Origin: Falciphora oryzae
Lineage: Eukaryota > Ascomycota > Sordariomycetes > Magnaporthales > Magnaporthaceae
Assembly (NCBI GenBank): GCA_000733355.1
Contig: JNVV01000031.1
Location: forward strand, 66,993-130,992
Length of the DNA: 64,000 nt
Reading direction: 5' to 3'
Numbering within the stretch: the first letter of the stretch is position 1; every line of letters begins with the position of its first letter. The position numbers were made by a program, and so were the translations under genes. The notes beneath the pieces are model-generated. The model saw nothing but the letters and a program-made list of their open reading frames with translations. It was not told where the DNA came from and did no database searches. Below are positions 35,201-46,206 of the stretch, in pieces.

Positions 35201-37363
35201 GTCCTCGAGGGCTTGAGCTTGGCGTCTTCTTGGGACGGCATCTTCCACGAGTCCATAAGCTCCCTGACCTCTTGGCGACCCCGGAACACGCACTCGCACG
35301 CCACTCCAGCCATGGCGCCTGTAGATCGGCGTCGAGAACGCGACCAAAATCTGGTGGCGCCGACTTTTGATAACGCCGCCGCGTGATGACTCCCCCCAAA
35401 TCCTCAATCGCACCCAGCCCCACCACGCACCCCGAAAACTTAGCACCGAAAGCGGACAAGTGCCTGGGATTTCGGCATTTGCGCGGATGCACGCAGGCGA
35501 CGTGAGATTGGCTGACCAACCTTAACTTGACTGAACCCCGCTAAAGAGGTGAAAGAGGGAAAGGAACCGCCCTTGAGCCGTGCTGTGATGCGCACCACCA
35601 CTGATGTCGCGAGGATGGATCCTGAGTGCTTGAGCGAAATGGAATGTTCTGGTTTGCATAAAGGCAATCGATCCTCTTTCCTTCTGCGCGTCAGTGTTTG
35701 GTGTGTATGACAATGGGTCTAAAACTAAGAGCGAAACTTCTCAACATAGCTGGTTACCATCACCCTCCTTCGTCAACTTTGGAGACAGCTCCGAGGACGG
35801 AGGGAAACGAGGTCAGGAGCCGTGAGGGAAATCCACCCATGATCTGTGACGCTGACGATATCTATGTTAGCGGCTAGAGTTGTGTGGGCCGGCCGACAGA
35901 GAGGTAGCAGCACGAATTGCATCTGGTAATAACCCCGTCGTGATCATCCAGGTGCCTTTGAGGTAAAGATGCGTCGCAGACTCGGACAGGTTTGCGGGGG
36001 GTTCGTCGGTCAGACCCCTTTTGCTGACAGAGGGCCATGTCTCATCGAACGGTTCAAAAACGGCCTGTTGTGTTTGGTGCTTGTCCGTGCATGGAAGCCA
36101 TGGTGGGTCGCAGCGATGTGACAGACCCCAATTTGGTGGTTCTGGGCCGTGGGGCATGGACCTGCCTGACTCGGCGCGGTACCAAGCAGTCGCGGTTAGG
36201 TGGGAGCGCAGCTGAATCCAAGTCAATATTACTCGCGAGGCACTGATGGTGAGGCTACAGCGGCGGCCACGCAGGGCTTCATCATCAAAAGCACGCTCAC
36301 GTACGAGCGGCACCTGCTACCTAGTGAACTACCGCCCGGTTTAACCGTCCGCGCATATACGCGCCGCAGTTTCCGCTCACGTCTCCCCGCACGAATTGGG
36401 GAGCTTGGGGGAGTCGGCCGCTGAGAACAGCGCGGAAGCCGGAGCCGCGCCCCCACAGCTGCCGCGTTTGCCCCGCAATGTTCAATCCCGACGGTGGATG
36501 AAGCAGCCTACCTCATGGGCGCGTCATCTCAGGACTTTGAGGCCTGAGGCCTGGCGATCTGTTTGGTAATAAGGCAGCCGTCGAGGGACGAAGCGCCACA
36601 CGCAGATTGTGGCCTGGTGGTTGTGCAGATTTAGGGTTCAGGTGGTTGTCTGGATCGGGGTGACAAATGGGAAGCCGTTCCTGTTTTGTGGCAGCGCGTC
36701 TGTCTCGGCGTCAGCTATCTTCAGCTAGGCCGCCGACGTGGGACGCAGGTGTCTACCTACCTAAGAAACGATTCCCATTGTCGACTCTGTTGTACCGAAT
36801 CCTTCGCGCGCAGAAGTGGTAGCAATGTTGTTCGTCTATTCCGCTCTTTTCTTTCTTTTTTTTTTTTTTTCTTTTTTTCTCCTGCCCCGGGATATTATTC
36901 AAGTTGATGCTGCGAAGATTATTCCACGATTGCTTCTCACGACGACGTTCGATGGTATTCAGGTGTCGCCTGAGGTTATCCCCTGTCCGCGAGACAGGCA
37001 GCTGGCTCCCACACGCCACAAAAAACGTCCACGTGCAGCCTCGATACCGGCTACGGAATACACTATCGGCTGCAGACAGGGAGCTCGCTAGGCAATCTTC
37101 CGAAATGCTCACCCCGTCACATCAAACGGCTGCCCTGTGCTCAGCTTGACTGCGTTCGTGTGCCTGAGAAAGCCACCAAGCAGACGCAGACCACTCACAT
37201 TTCAGATATCATAAGCGCCCGAGGACGCCATCGCGCAGTCTATGCCTATCTTATATATGACAAAAATGAACTCGGGTGCTTTCTTGCTTTTGGGTGTGTG
37301 GCTTGGGGCTGATATGCCCCTCAGCTGCGATTGTTGGGGTACTTTTTGTCGGGTTCTTGAAAG
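32264..37363. other. Long intergenic region
   Basis: About 5 kb, including the acrB leader at its left and the HET locus promoter at its right; a TATATA lies near 37252-37258. It contains several T and A runs (33640-33690, 34076-34088, 36856-36880). I find no supported gene. Short open frames near 35.0-35.4 kb on both strands are not recognisable. Confidence 0.4.
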
Positions 37364-40300
37364 ATGTCGTTGATAGCTTCATATACGATTACTTCAACAG
37401 TCATCTTTCTTCTTCCTTTCCATACCACCTTGCAACATCAACTTGGCAGGCTGATACCCAGGGTGCCTTTCATATATATCAGTCTAGAGGTGGTAGGCAT
37501 CCAGATAACGAGGATGTTAATCGCATCAGCGAAGGTGACCGGCCACAAAGCCGTCTTTTCACAATGCCCAGCTCGTCCCTACGTCGAGCTGAGGGTTCCA
37601 AAGGAGTTCCAAACAGTGGAACGCCTGACAATAATCACCATATCGCACGATCAGGGTCAGTACTGTAACTTTTGTTTCCTAATGAAAACTTTCGACATCC
37701 TTGTGCATCCTTCACGAGTCTCACTCTCCTGTGGGATAATACTTAGGTTGGGTCGATCCCAGATACCATGATGAGGAGTTGATAGGCACTTACCGTGGAT
37801 CCTGGAGCTGGTTCGATCTGGTCGTCCTCTCGTCCTCGAATCATCAGCGGGCCCCGATCAAAATCGTCCAGCACAACATCGTAGGCCTGGCCTCGCGGAC
37901 ATTACACGAAAACGTGTACAAGACCGACAGTCCCGACCTCGATGTGCGCAGACTAGTGTCGTCTATTCGAGGAGGCGACACTATCCGGCTGATACCCCGC
38001 GCTGTCTGTTGGGCCTGGGCCAACCATGTATATGAGGCGGAAATCAAGATCGAGGGTGGTCAAACTGGTCGAGCGACTCGGAGGTACAAACAGTCACCTG
38101 ATGGTTTATACATGCCGCTCGGCGAGGACAGGAGAGAGATCCGCGCCATGGCAATCGACGCAGGAGAGCTTAAAGATGCCATCAGTTGCACGCTCCAGAC
38201 GATTTCACTCGACGACGACAACTGCCCCGAGTACAAGGCTTTAAGTTACTGCTGGGGAGACATGGATGAGGATCCTTCGTCTATTCGAGTGCGGGTTGCG
38301 AAGCCAACGACGGGTTTCCCAGAGTCAAGCCACGATGAGTTTTACGACATCCACATCACATCGACCCTGCTCGAGGCGATCCGACACCTCCGACCCAAAA
38401 CGGGAGGGGCGCTTATTCTCTGGGCTGATTTTATCTGTATCAACCAGAGAAATCTCGCGGAGCGAGCCAGCCAGGTAGCGATCATGCGGCATATTTTCTC
38501 GAGCGCCTCTCAGGTCCACGTCTGGCTCGGACTTGGAAGGGATGGATTGAGACAATATGAGCGGGAGAATCACATCTCCACGTCAGATCTTTTCTCCATG
38601 GCGCGCACAATCCATGAGCGCTTTGAGGGTCTGGGTGTGGACGGATGCCACGGATCGCACACGGCGCGCCACCGAGAAGCCACTCACCGGCCAGTACCAG
38701 GTCTCGCTGACGAGATCGAGGAGAAGGAGTTCGGCGGGTTGTGGCATCAATGCGATTTCACCTGGTTCCGACGCACGTGGGTTCTCCAGGAGGTGTTCAA
38801 CGCCCGGAGGGATCCTCCCGCCATGGTGCATTGCGGTCCAGATACGCTTCCATGGCCAGTGATCCTGCGCGTTGCCAAATGCGTGACGCTGGCGATGGGA
38901 GCGAGAGGGCAGAACAACAAGCCTCTCTACTCGATGATGCCGCCCGTATCTTTGAGGCTGCTGTGGAGAGCGGACAATGGTCCTCAGAGTTCGCAACCCG
39001 GCCAGCGGCTGCCCGGCATTCTGGAAGTGCTTGTTGGCGGCCATGATCTGGACGCGACCGACCCCCGGGACAAGATTTTTGCGCTGCTCCAGTTCGGCGC
39101 CGAAACTCAGAACGTCGAGAAGCTCCCCGACTTGATCCGCCCGGACTACTCCAAGTCCACCAGCCGCGTGTTCGCGGACTTCACCCGTTGGTGGATCCTC
39201 CATACGCGTTCACTGCGCGTACTCTCAGCCACTCACACCAGCCGCTATCGTGCCTGGCAGCAAATGTTGGCAGGCGACCCTCCCGAGCTTGGTTTGGGCC
39301 CTGGGCTCAACGACCGCCCGACGTGGTCCTTCTGACACGGCGGGGTGGCAAGCCGGGCCGAAGCTACTCTGGGCCTCTCCTCAAAGACCAAGTACAAGGC
39401 CGCTGGAGACACGGTCCCGGACGCGACACTGCTTCAACCACCCTCCAAGGACACCGGTGAGCCCGACGGCGGAACTCCCAACCCCCTGAGCCTCCTGCTA
39501 CGCGGCCGCAGGCTTTGCACCATAGAGTCCATCGAGCCGTATCCCCTATACCCGGACGCCGAAGCGTTTCTGCTGCCCAACAAGGATGGCACACTCGCTT
39601 GGCACCGCTGGCTACGAGGCGAGCGGGGCCTCAAGATAGACGCTGTTAAGGCGTTTCCTGTGCATCCAAAATGTATCAGCGAGCTCGACGATGCTTTCGT
39701 CAAGATATTCGACCCAACAACAGCCCGAAAAACATGGGCGTGGAACAGGGAGGGCCAGCAAACCGTGGCCCTGCCGGACCGCGAGACGCCGCCGTCGGAC
39801 GACTGGGATCTGAATGCGCACCGGAGGCATTTGAGGGACCACGAGTTCAGCACTTCACTGCCATGTTGCAGCCCCTGCTACTTTCGCGGCGCTCCTATCA
39901 GGTCATCCGGTGCCGTGGCAAAGAAGCGGAGCTCCCCAGAGGCTCGTCATCCACGCGGACTGCGCCATCACGTGTCCTACCGCGGGGGTTCGGCAGCTGC
40001 CCTTTGTGGTGAGTCCGGCCCATACGTTCTGCGAGGGAAGAGAGCGAGGACGGTCAGAACGATAGTCAGAGCGATTGTGGCCAGGAGGGCTGTCTGGAGG
40101 GCAGCTGGGGCGATAATCAAGAAGATAAACAGGAGGATAGTCAGGAGGGTAGTCAGGAGGATAGTCAGGAGGACGGCTGGGACGGCTGACGGAGGTGGGG
40201 GGCCTGATGAAGTCAGGGAGACCGATGATAGTGGAGAGAGCCTCCCGGACGCTCGTCAGCTACGAGGGCTTTGCCCTTACATGGCCCGCCCCGGGGATTT

Positions 40301-40532
40301 GGTGGTTGTTCTTGATGGTGGGGCCGTGCCATATTTGCTGCGAGAGAAGAACAAAGGAGAGTCGGCGGAGGATGAAAGCATGATCGGTGGCGGTTCCAAA
40401 GGCAAGGCTAGCCACCGCAAGGAGTACTATCTTGTCGGAGAGTGTTTTCTGAGCGGCTACATGAACGGCGAAGCCCTGCGGGAGGAAGGTGGAGACGGAG
40501 GACCTGGGCCGGAGGTATTCGAATTAGTGTGA
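37364..40532 (+). pseudogene. HET-domain (heterokaryon incompatibility) gene, broken
   Basis: HET-domain proteins act in fungal allorecognition and regulated cell death. Exon 1 (37364-37659) ends in VPKEFQTVERLTIITISHDQ. A 103-nt intron (37660-37762, donor GTACTG) leads to YHDEELIGTYRGSWSWFDL. The HET core is clear: YKALSYCWGD near 38238, LWADFICINQRNLAERASQV near 38418, and PRDKIFALLQF near 39066. A TGA at 39333-39335 interrupts the frame where a Trp is expected (RPTWSF then HGG). Downstream, HET-like sequence moves between frames: DWDLNAHRRHLRD, then HFTAMLQPLLLSRRSYQVIR (shift near 39845), then LVIHADCAITCPTAGVRQLP (shift near 39943), then an acidic DSQED repeat (shift near 40040), then ARPGDLVVVLDGG and EYYLVGECFLSGYMNGEAL (shift near 40187). 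This fits gene decay. Homopolymer sequencing errors are the alternative. The start codon is uncertain. Confidence 0.8.
40130..40175 (+). repeat. 12-bp tandem repeat in the HET pseudogene
   Basis: About four copies of a CAGGAGGATAGT-like unit encode QEDS in one frame and the basic RRIV in the frame open through the region. The acidic reading is the likelier ancestral one. Confidence 0.6.
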
Positions 40533-41070
40533 ACCCTGTTCGTTTCTGCTTCTTTGTGGTACAGCACCACTTTTGGGGGCTCGTCACTAATGCACAAATC
40601 TTGGAGTTCACCTCCGGAACCCGATTCCTTTCTACTGTTATAACCTGCCATGGCCATCAACTGTTGAGCTGTTGTCGCTCAAACTATGCGAGTTCCGGGG
40701 TGATAAACTCTCAGCGTGTGGTCTGGCAAAGTGATCGGTAGATTGCAAGATCTATCTGTGAGTGTCCTGGGCAGTAGGCCAGGCCTATATACACAGATAG
40801 CACAAAGGGGTCGCTGATTACCTAATGGGCAAACAGCGAGCCTTGTGGTGTAGAATGGAGGAGAAGAGAAAGGAGTAGGAGAGTCTACAAACAACTCTCA
40901 GGAGTGAAGCTGTACTTGCTTCGGGGCCTGAGCAAAGACGATCGAATGGCCCATCTCGACTTCAAGAGACTATGTGTAGTCCAGGTGATGCTTTCTTGAA
41001 GACAAAAAGTGTAGGCGGCTGGCTTAATGCCAATGTCTACGGAAATAACACCAATACTCTACCCTCGGTT
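40533..41070. other. Convergent 3' intergenic spacer
   Basis: It separates the 3' ends of the HET locus and the thioesterase-like gene. I see no gene or clear element. Confidence 0.5.
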
Positions 41071-42219
41071 CTATTTCCCACTCCCCTGCGCCGCAGTGCC
41101 CATATCCTCCGTCGCGTCCGCCCTGTTCCACGTCTCGCCCTCGAGCCGGTCGACGAGTCGGTACAGCTCTGCGATCTTGGCACGTGACCTGTCCTGCTCG
41201 CGGTGCTGAAGCGCCCACGTGTCGGCAAAGACGCTCCGCGCGAAGCCAGGGACCGGGGTCTTGGTGGCGACGCGATAGTCGTAGGTTACCATCTCCTCCT
41301 GCAGCCTGGCGGCGGCGCGCCTGTGCCGGTGAGAGAGGACGAGGCACTCGAGCTTGATGGAGGAGGGGTCCTTTTCGCTTATGGGTTCGCGCAAGCGCGT
41401 GTAGACTGGGAGTGGGACAAGGAAGGGATCCAGTGTAAGTAAAAGGAAAGGGCAGCGGGTCCAGACAGTTGTAATAGGTCCTAATACTGACCAGATATTG
41501 TGTCCGGGTATGTCACTGGCTGCAGATAAGCAACGCAGAGGTCCAGGTCAGCTTAAACGTGAGCAGGGGAGCAAAGCGACAGCCTGGGTGAGCTTGAACA
41601 AGCCACATACGAGCTTGAAATCTACCGTGATAGACTTCATGATCAGACCTATTGACTGCGGCGTCATAAGTTCCCTCCATTGGTCGGCGTTGGCAGGGTC
41701 CGCGTTCCGGGCAAAGTTGGTGACCCAGTTGACTCTAGAGCCCTCGGCATACTTGAGGTACGTGACATTATTTACGTGTTGCTGCGGGAGAGCAAGGGAG
41801 TTAAACGTCATGACAAGGACGCTCAAGCCGCCAATCAGTATAGAAGAGACCACCCTCGTCTAAAAACGGAGAGGTAGCACACATACAAAAGCATCCATCA
41901 CCCCCCACAGGATCTTGTGGTCCTCCAGCCCCCTGCCCTCGCCGGTGAGGAAGCCCTGGCTCCCGGCCGTGAGGTCCCGCCACTCGGTCGCGAGAGCGCG
42001 CACGACGACGGCGGCCCGCGACGCCTGGGCCGGCGAGCAGCCAAAGATGATGCATTTGCCTATGCGCGCCTGCAGCTCGCTCAGCCACCTCGGGGACGGC
42101 TCAGGGGCAGCAGCCTGCGGTGCTGAGAAGTACCGGGGACGGCACGATCGCGGGCGCTGTGCTGTCCTCCAGAGCGCGCTCCAGGCCGCCGGGCTGCTCG
42201 GACGTAATCGAGGAGGCAT
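41071..42219 (-). CDS. Mitochondrial HotDog thioesterase-like protein
   Basis: Four exons (41887-42219, 41611-41781, 41492-41519, 41071-41405) join in frame to 288 aa. Donors are GTATGT, GTATGT and GTCAGT; exon 3 is only 28 nt. The N-terminus is Arg/Ser/Ala-rich without acids and contains RPRYFSAP, a mitochondrial targeting and cleavage-like pattern. The core has QHVNNVTYLKYAEGSRVNWV, the signature of 4-hydroxybenzoyl-CoA thioesterase-like HotDog proteins, followed by LPVTYPDTISVYTRLREP and LECLVLSHRHRRAAARLQEEMVTYDYR. In many family members a His-Val-Asn-Asn motif marks the active-site helix. The acyl-CoA substrate is unknown. It shares a 338-bp divergent promoter with the LYR protein gene. 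Confidence 0.88.
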
Positions 42220-42557
42220 TTAGATGTATGTATAAAAGACGTGAATCAATTGGTAACTCTTGGGGATCTTTTGAAAGAAGGCCGGGTTATCAATGGTATT
42301 AGATGCGTTGAGCACGCCCTTCCATTGATGGTATGCGAGGGGTTCCGCTGTCGGACCCACCAAAGTAAGCTAAAGCGAGCAATGGATGCTACGGGCTGAG
42401 TGCGACGACCCGAGGCTTTCCGCATTCATATGTTCGGATTGCATCATCGCCAGCACCGCCCGCGACGCGGCTCCACGCCCAGCAGACGACCAGGAAAGGC
42501 TCACGAACGCCACTTATTTCTCGGCTCGCAGTCACAAGCAAGCGAAATGTCGTCGCC
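42220..42557. promoter_or_regulatory. Divergent promoter shared by two mitochondrial protein genes
   Basis: Only 338 bp separate the start codons of the thioesterase-like gene (-) and the LYRM5-like gene (+). The two must share or overlap regulatory DNA. Confidence 0.6.
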
Positions 42558-43178
42558 ATGCCGCCACCGCCCAACCCCGTGCTTCGAAGAGAGGTGATAG
42601 CAATCTACAAAGGTGAGCAGTTCTCGCTTCTCTCTCCCCACCCCGATGGCCTATCATGAAGTCCACCTCCTGTCCGACTTTGAGTCCCCAATCTATTTAT
42701 CCGAGCCCGGATCGAATACCTGACCTACTGATACGGCGACCACGTCTAGAGCTGCTCAATCTTGGCAAGCACTACCCCCTGGGCTTCGCCTACTTCCGCC
42801 CCCGCCTCCACAAGGCCTTCATGTCCAATGCGCATCTCCGAGACGAGCAGAAGATCCGCCAGGGAATCTCCAGAGCCCAGTTCGTCCAGAAGGGTATGTT
42901 TGCTTTGGGCTCCTGTTTTTATGGCACAGCTATAAAGACAGGATAGTAGAAATCGGTGTGCTGACTGCTCTCTATAGAAATTGAAGCTTTGTGGGTACCA
43001 GTTCTTGAGCAGAATCCACTACCCGTCTGCGATAGTTGACACTCCTGATGCCGCTTCATCGCTCTTCGATGACACACGGAAGATGGATGGCTGACACACG
43101 CTGTGATACCGCTGTGGGCACCATAGATACTATTTGAAACGTTATCGAACGCTGAGGAAACGATACTCTTCCTCGTGA
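42558..43178 (+). CDS. LYR-motif protein, LYRM5-like
   Basis: Four exons (42558-42612, 42750-42893, 42978-42990, 43127-43178) encode 87 aa. The donors are GTGAGC, GTATGT and GTGGGT; exon 3 is a 13-nt microexon. The protein reads MPPPPNPVLRREVIAIYK, then ELLNLGKHYPLGFAYFRPRL, then QFVQKEIEALYYLKRYRTLR. This matches the small Complex1_LYR family in length, and the order YK-L-L-LG---P-G--YF---L closely follows animal LYRM5, a mitochondrial regulator of electron-transfer flavoprotein. LYR proteins act with mitochondrial acyl carrier protein. The exact partner here is inferred. The canonical LYR tripeptide is replaced by IYK in the first helix, as in other LYRM5-type proteins. Confidence 0.88.
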
Positions 43179-43539
43179 TGGGTAGATGGCCCGGAAGTAG
43201 CTGGATCCGCGCTCTATATGCCCGAGGCGCCAAAATAACAGCTCTCGTTGTCTTGCGGGAGGCGTGGAATGAAGTCAACGGGGGATGAAAATTACAAGCC
43301 TCTTACAAACTACCAATAGACGATGCAACATGCCGAGTACACAGCAGCATCCCATAGTACAGACTATGCCCTTCCTATCCCGGTTGATTCACAGATCTGT
43401 CCTACCGGACCGGAAAATGGCGTTACGCTTTGGCAAAGCAAGAATCATCATGTAATAAACGGCATCTCGCAAAAAAAAAAAAAAATCCCACCATCCCAGT
43501 CCCGTGTTTCCCTCCAATTTCCAAATCATGCTGCTTCCG
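43179..43539. other. Convergent 3' intergenic spacer
   Basis: It lies between the 3' ends of the LYR gene and the methyltransferase gene, and contains a 15-nt A run at 43471-43485. No gene is seen. Confidence 0.5.
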
Positions 43540-46206
43540 CTACCTCTTCCTCGCGTACCACGCTCCGACCTCGAGGCACTCGCCCCACGACGTCCCGTTC
43601 TCCAGCAGCAGGTTGTTCTGCATCTTGCCCTGCCAGGCATCCCACTCGTCTTGCGACTTGCCGCTGACCTCCCTCAAGACCGGCTCGAGGCTCTGGATGA
43701 GCTGCACCACCGTCTCCAGCGCCGTCCGCCGCAGCGCCGCCTGGTTGGGGGACAGGCCCCTCCCCTTGCTGCTGCTGCCGGCGCCGGCGCCGCTGCTGCT
43801 GCTCCCCTCTCCTCCTTCTCCCTCCTCGCCTCCTTTGCCCGCCTTCGTCGTCGTCGACACGTAGCTCTTGCCGTCGCCCTTTGTGACGACACCGCCGACG
43901 CCTTCGCGCTCCCACTTGACCTCCGACAGCGGCACGGCCATGCGGCGCGAGCTCAGGCCTGTCAGCTGGTCCTCCTGCAGTAAAATGTAGTTGATGGTCG
44001 TGCACGGGACGGGGCTCAGCTGGCAGGCCGCGAGCGCCTTGGTCACCCAGGCGTTGTACTCGACCAGAAAGTTATTGAGCGGGCTCGACATGGGCGTGTT
44101 AGACGTGATGACGTAGGCGCCCATACGGCTCGCCTCCTGGCTCTTCTCACTCGACTCCTGCTTCGAGTCTGATGAGTCGTTGCTCGAAGAGTCGTTGTCG
44201 TCGCCATCTCCATCAGAGTCGGGCCCTGCGTTGCCCGCCGTCGTGGCGGCGGCGGCGGCGGCTGCCGACGACCACCCGCCGGGCACCGCGGCCGAGACGG
44301 TGGGCACGTGTGGCCTCAGCATGCGAATGGTGAAGTCCGACTCCCAGATCTCGAGGGTGCCGCCCGGGCGGAGGACCCGCAAGATCTCGGTGGTGAACGA
44401 CTGGCTCATGTGGAGTGGCGCGACCGTGGAGATGCTCTGCATCATGACAAGGTCAAACTCGCAGTCGTTGAATGGCCAGGGGAACCGGCGGATATCGTGC
44501 TGCACGAACCGCCACTTCATGTCCTTGTCGGGTGGGCGCAAGGACGCCGTGGGGACGGTGCCGTCCGACATGGACGATGCCGACGAGGCTGAGGGTGCAG
44601 GGTCGTCCGGGCCCCAGCCGCTGGCGCCGGCAATCGGGGCGATGTCGACGCCGGTAAACTGGATATTCGGGTGGCCCTTCTTGGTCCAGTAGCGGTGACA
44701 CATCATGCTCCAGAAGCCGGAGCCGCAGCCGAGATCGAGAATGCGAGCGGGCGGGCGGTCCTGGAACCATGGGGAGCAGATGGGGCCCCCAAAGAGCTGG
44801 AAAAGCATCAGCGTCTTCATGGAGGATCGGTGTAGCTCGGGGAGGTCGACGGGTAGCGGATAGTCCAGCGTCGAGTCGGCCAGATAGGTGCGGCCGTTTC
44901 GCACGACAAAGTGACGCTTCGGCTTTGGGTTGCCGGGCCTTGCCGACGAGTAGGGGCCGGTCCTGTACGGCGGGCCATCCGCGCTGGGCGGAGGGTCGGT
45001 GGCGGACATCATGGTTCGGGCGCTCGACCCTGTGGCGCCCGAGTTGCTAGAGTTGCTTTCGACGCGAGCAAATGGAACGGTAATCTTTTGAATCGCTGGG
45101 GACTCGCGCAGCACGGACGCATGGTGCTGCTGCTGCTGCGACGGAGTCTGTGGAAGGCTTGTCTGCGGCACCTGCGGCGGAGTGTTGTGCTGGTTGTGCC
45201 TCCTGTCGACCAGGTGCTGCGTAATCCGTTGGGAGAACGAGGCCTTGGAGGGTGACGTCACTGACCGAGGGGTTGCGGCTCCGGAAGCGGCGGCAAGACC
45301 GGCAATTGTTGCCGAGATGCTTGACCTCGAACTGCTCGCGAAAGCAGGGTGCTCATCGGCGGGAGCCGACGTCGCCGCGGAAAAGGAGTGTTGTGGCCGC
45401 GAGTAAGCGTAGGCACTCTCCGCCGGGTGCGTCGTGCCGCCTGGTGGGATGGCCGGCGGCTGCTTGTGGTCGTGCCGGCCGAGAGGCGACGATGGGCTGG
45501 AGGGCACCTGATGCTGCGACAGGGGATGTTCGGATGGGAGGGAAACGGCTGCTGTTGCGGTTGTGATGGGGGCGGGCTTCTGCAGCAGTCTAGGCCTTGG
45601 CGACGCGGGCACAGACGCCGAGCCTGGCGGCGCCGGCGATGCGGGAGCCGAGACGGGCGAGAAGTCTGCCACAAACCAGGGCGCCGGAGAGCGCGGGGTC
45701 TGGTGCTGGTTGTGCTGCAGGTGCAAGGGCGACGACGGTAATGACGGAGACGCTACTGCGGTGGCGGCGTCTTTGGTGGCCGAGGTGCTCGCCCAGCGGT
45801 GGTGCCAGCGGCTCCTGTGCTCCTTGTGCTCCTTGTGCTCCCTGTCGCTGCTTTCCTCCCTGGCAGCGGAAGAGGCAGCGGCAGTGGCGGCAGCGGCAGC
45901 GGGTAGAGGGGTATCGTGGGACGAGCGGTAGCCTGCTCCTCTGCTGGAGCCGCTGCCGCTGTCAGTCGAGGTGGTCCTTGCGTGGGCCCGAAACCGCGGC
46001 CGCCTGAAGGCCCGCGACGTCGAGTTGGAGCGGGCGGGCGGCCGTGGGGGTGGTGGTGTTGGGTCGGCGTCTTCCTCGTCCGCTTGCTCTCCCACCTCTC
46101 GCGGGGATTGCAGACGAGGAGGTTTTGTCGTGCGTTTTTTGTCCTCGAAGGGGTTGATTAAATGGGCATTGGCTGCGGCAGCATAACCCCAGTAATATTC
46201 CGACAT
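43540..46206 (-). CDS. SAM-dependent methyltransferase domain protein
   Basis: A single exon of 888 aa. I chose the ATG at 46206 (MSEYYWGYAAAANAHLINPF). The frame stays open upstream, but that stretch is Lys/Arg-rich because of a T run and looks like leader. The first 380 residues are low-complexity Ser/Pro/Ala. The class I methyltransferase fold begins with RILDLGCGSGFWSM (motif I, from residue 488), an acidic post-motif (IQFTGVDIAPI) and FDLVMMQSISTV. ILRVLRPGGTLEIWESDF follows. An acidic Ser/Asp insert (SDGDGDDNDSSSNDSSDS) separates this from the C-terminal part. The substrate is unknown; similar long-tailed methyltransferases are common in filamentous ascomycetes. Confidence 0.8.
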   Translation of the reverse strand: MSEYYWGYAAAANAHLINPFEDKKRTTKPPRLQSPREVGEQADEEDADPTPPPPRPPARSNSTSRAFRRPRFRAHARTTSTDSGSGSSRGAGYRSSHDTPLPAAAAATAAASSAAREESSDREHKEHKEHRSRWHHRWASTSATKDAATAVASPSLPSSPLHLQHNQHQTPRSPAPWFVADFSPVSAPASPAPPGSASVPASPRPRLLQKPAPITTATAAVSLPSEHPLSQHQVPSSPSSPLGRHDHKQPPAIPPGGTTHPAESAYAYSRPQHSFSAATSAPADEHPAFASSSRSSISATIAGLAAASGAATPRSVTSPSKASFSQRITQHLVDRRHNQHNTPPQVPQTSLPQTPSQQQQHHASVLRESPAIQKITVPFARVESNSSNSGATGSSARTMMSATDPPPSADGPPYRTGPYSSARPGNPKPKRHFVVRNGRTYLADSTLDYPLPVDLPELHRSSMKTLMLFQLFGGPICSPWFQDRPPARILDLGCGSGFWSMMCHRYWTKKGHPNIQFTGVDIAPIAGASGWGPDDPAPSASSASSMSDGTVPTASLRPPDKDMKWRFVQHDIRRFPWPFNDCEFDLVMMQSISTVAPLHMSQSFTTEILRVLRPGGTLEIWESDFTIRMLRPHVPTVSAAVPGGWSSAAAAAAATTAGNAGPDSDGDGDDNDSSSNDSSDSKQESSEKSQEASRMGAYVITSNTPMSSPLNNFLVEYNAWVTKALAACQLSPVPCTTINYILLQEDQLTGLSSRRMAVPLSEVKWEREGVGGVVTKGDGKSYVSTTTKAGKGGEEGEGGEGSSSSGAGAGSSSKGRGLSPNQAALRRTALETVVQLIQSLEPVLREVSGKSQDEWDAWQGKMQNNLLLENGTSWGECLEVGAWYARKR

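Noticed and set aside
35044..35446. Small minus-strand frame beginning MAGVACECVFRGRQEV
   Set aside because: It is somewhat protein-like but short, unmatched to any family I know, and without supporting splice or promoter signals.
39345..40532. A separate 395-codon gene downstream of the HET core
   Set aside because: It is in the same frame as the HET ORF and continues its homology after a stop. Its middle section is a wrong-frame reading of HET sequence.
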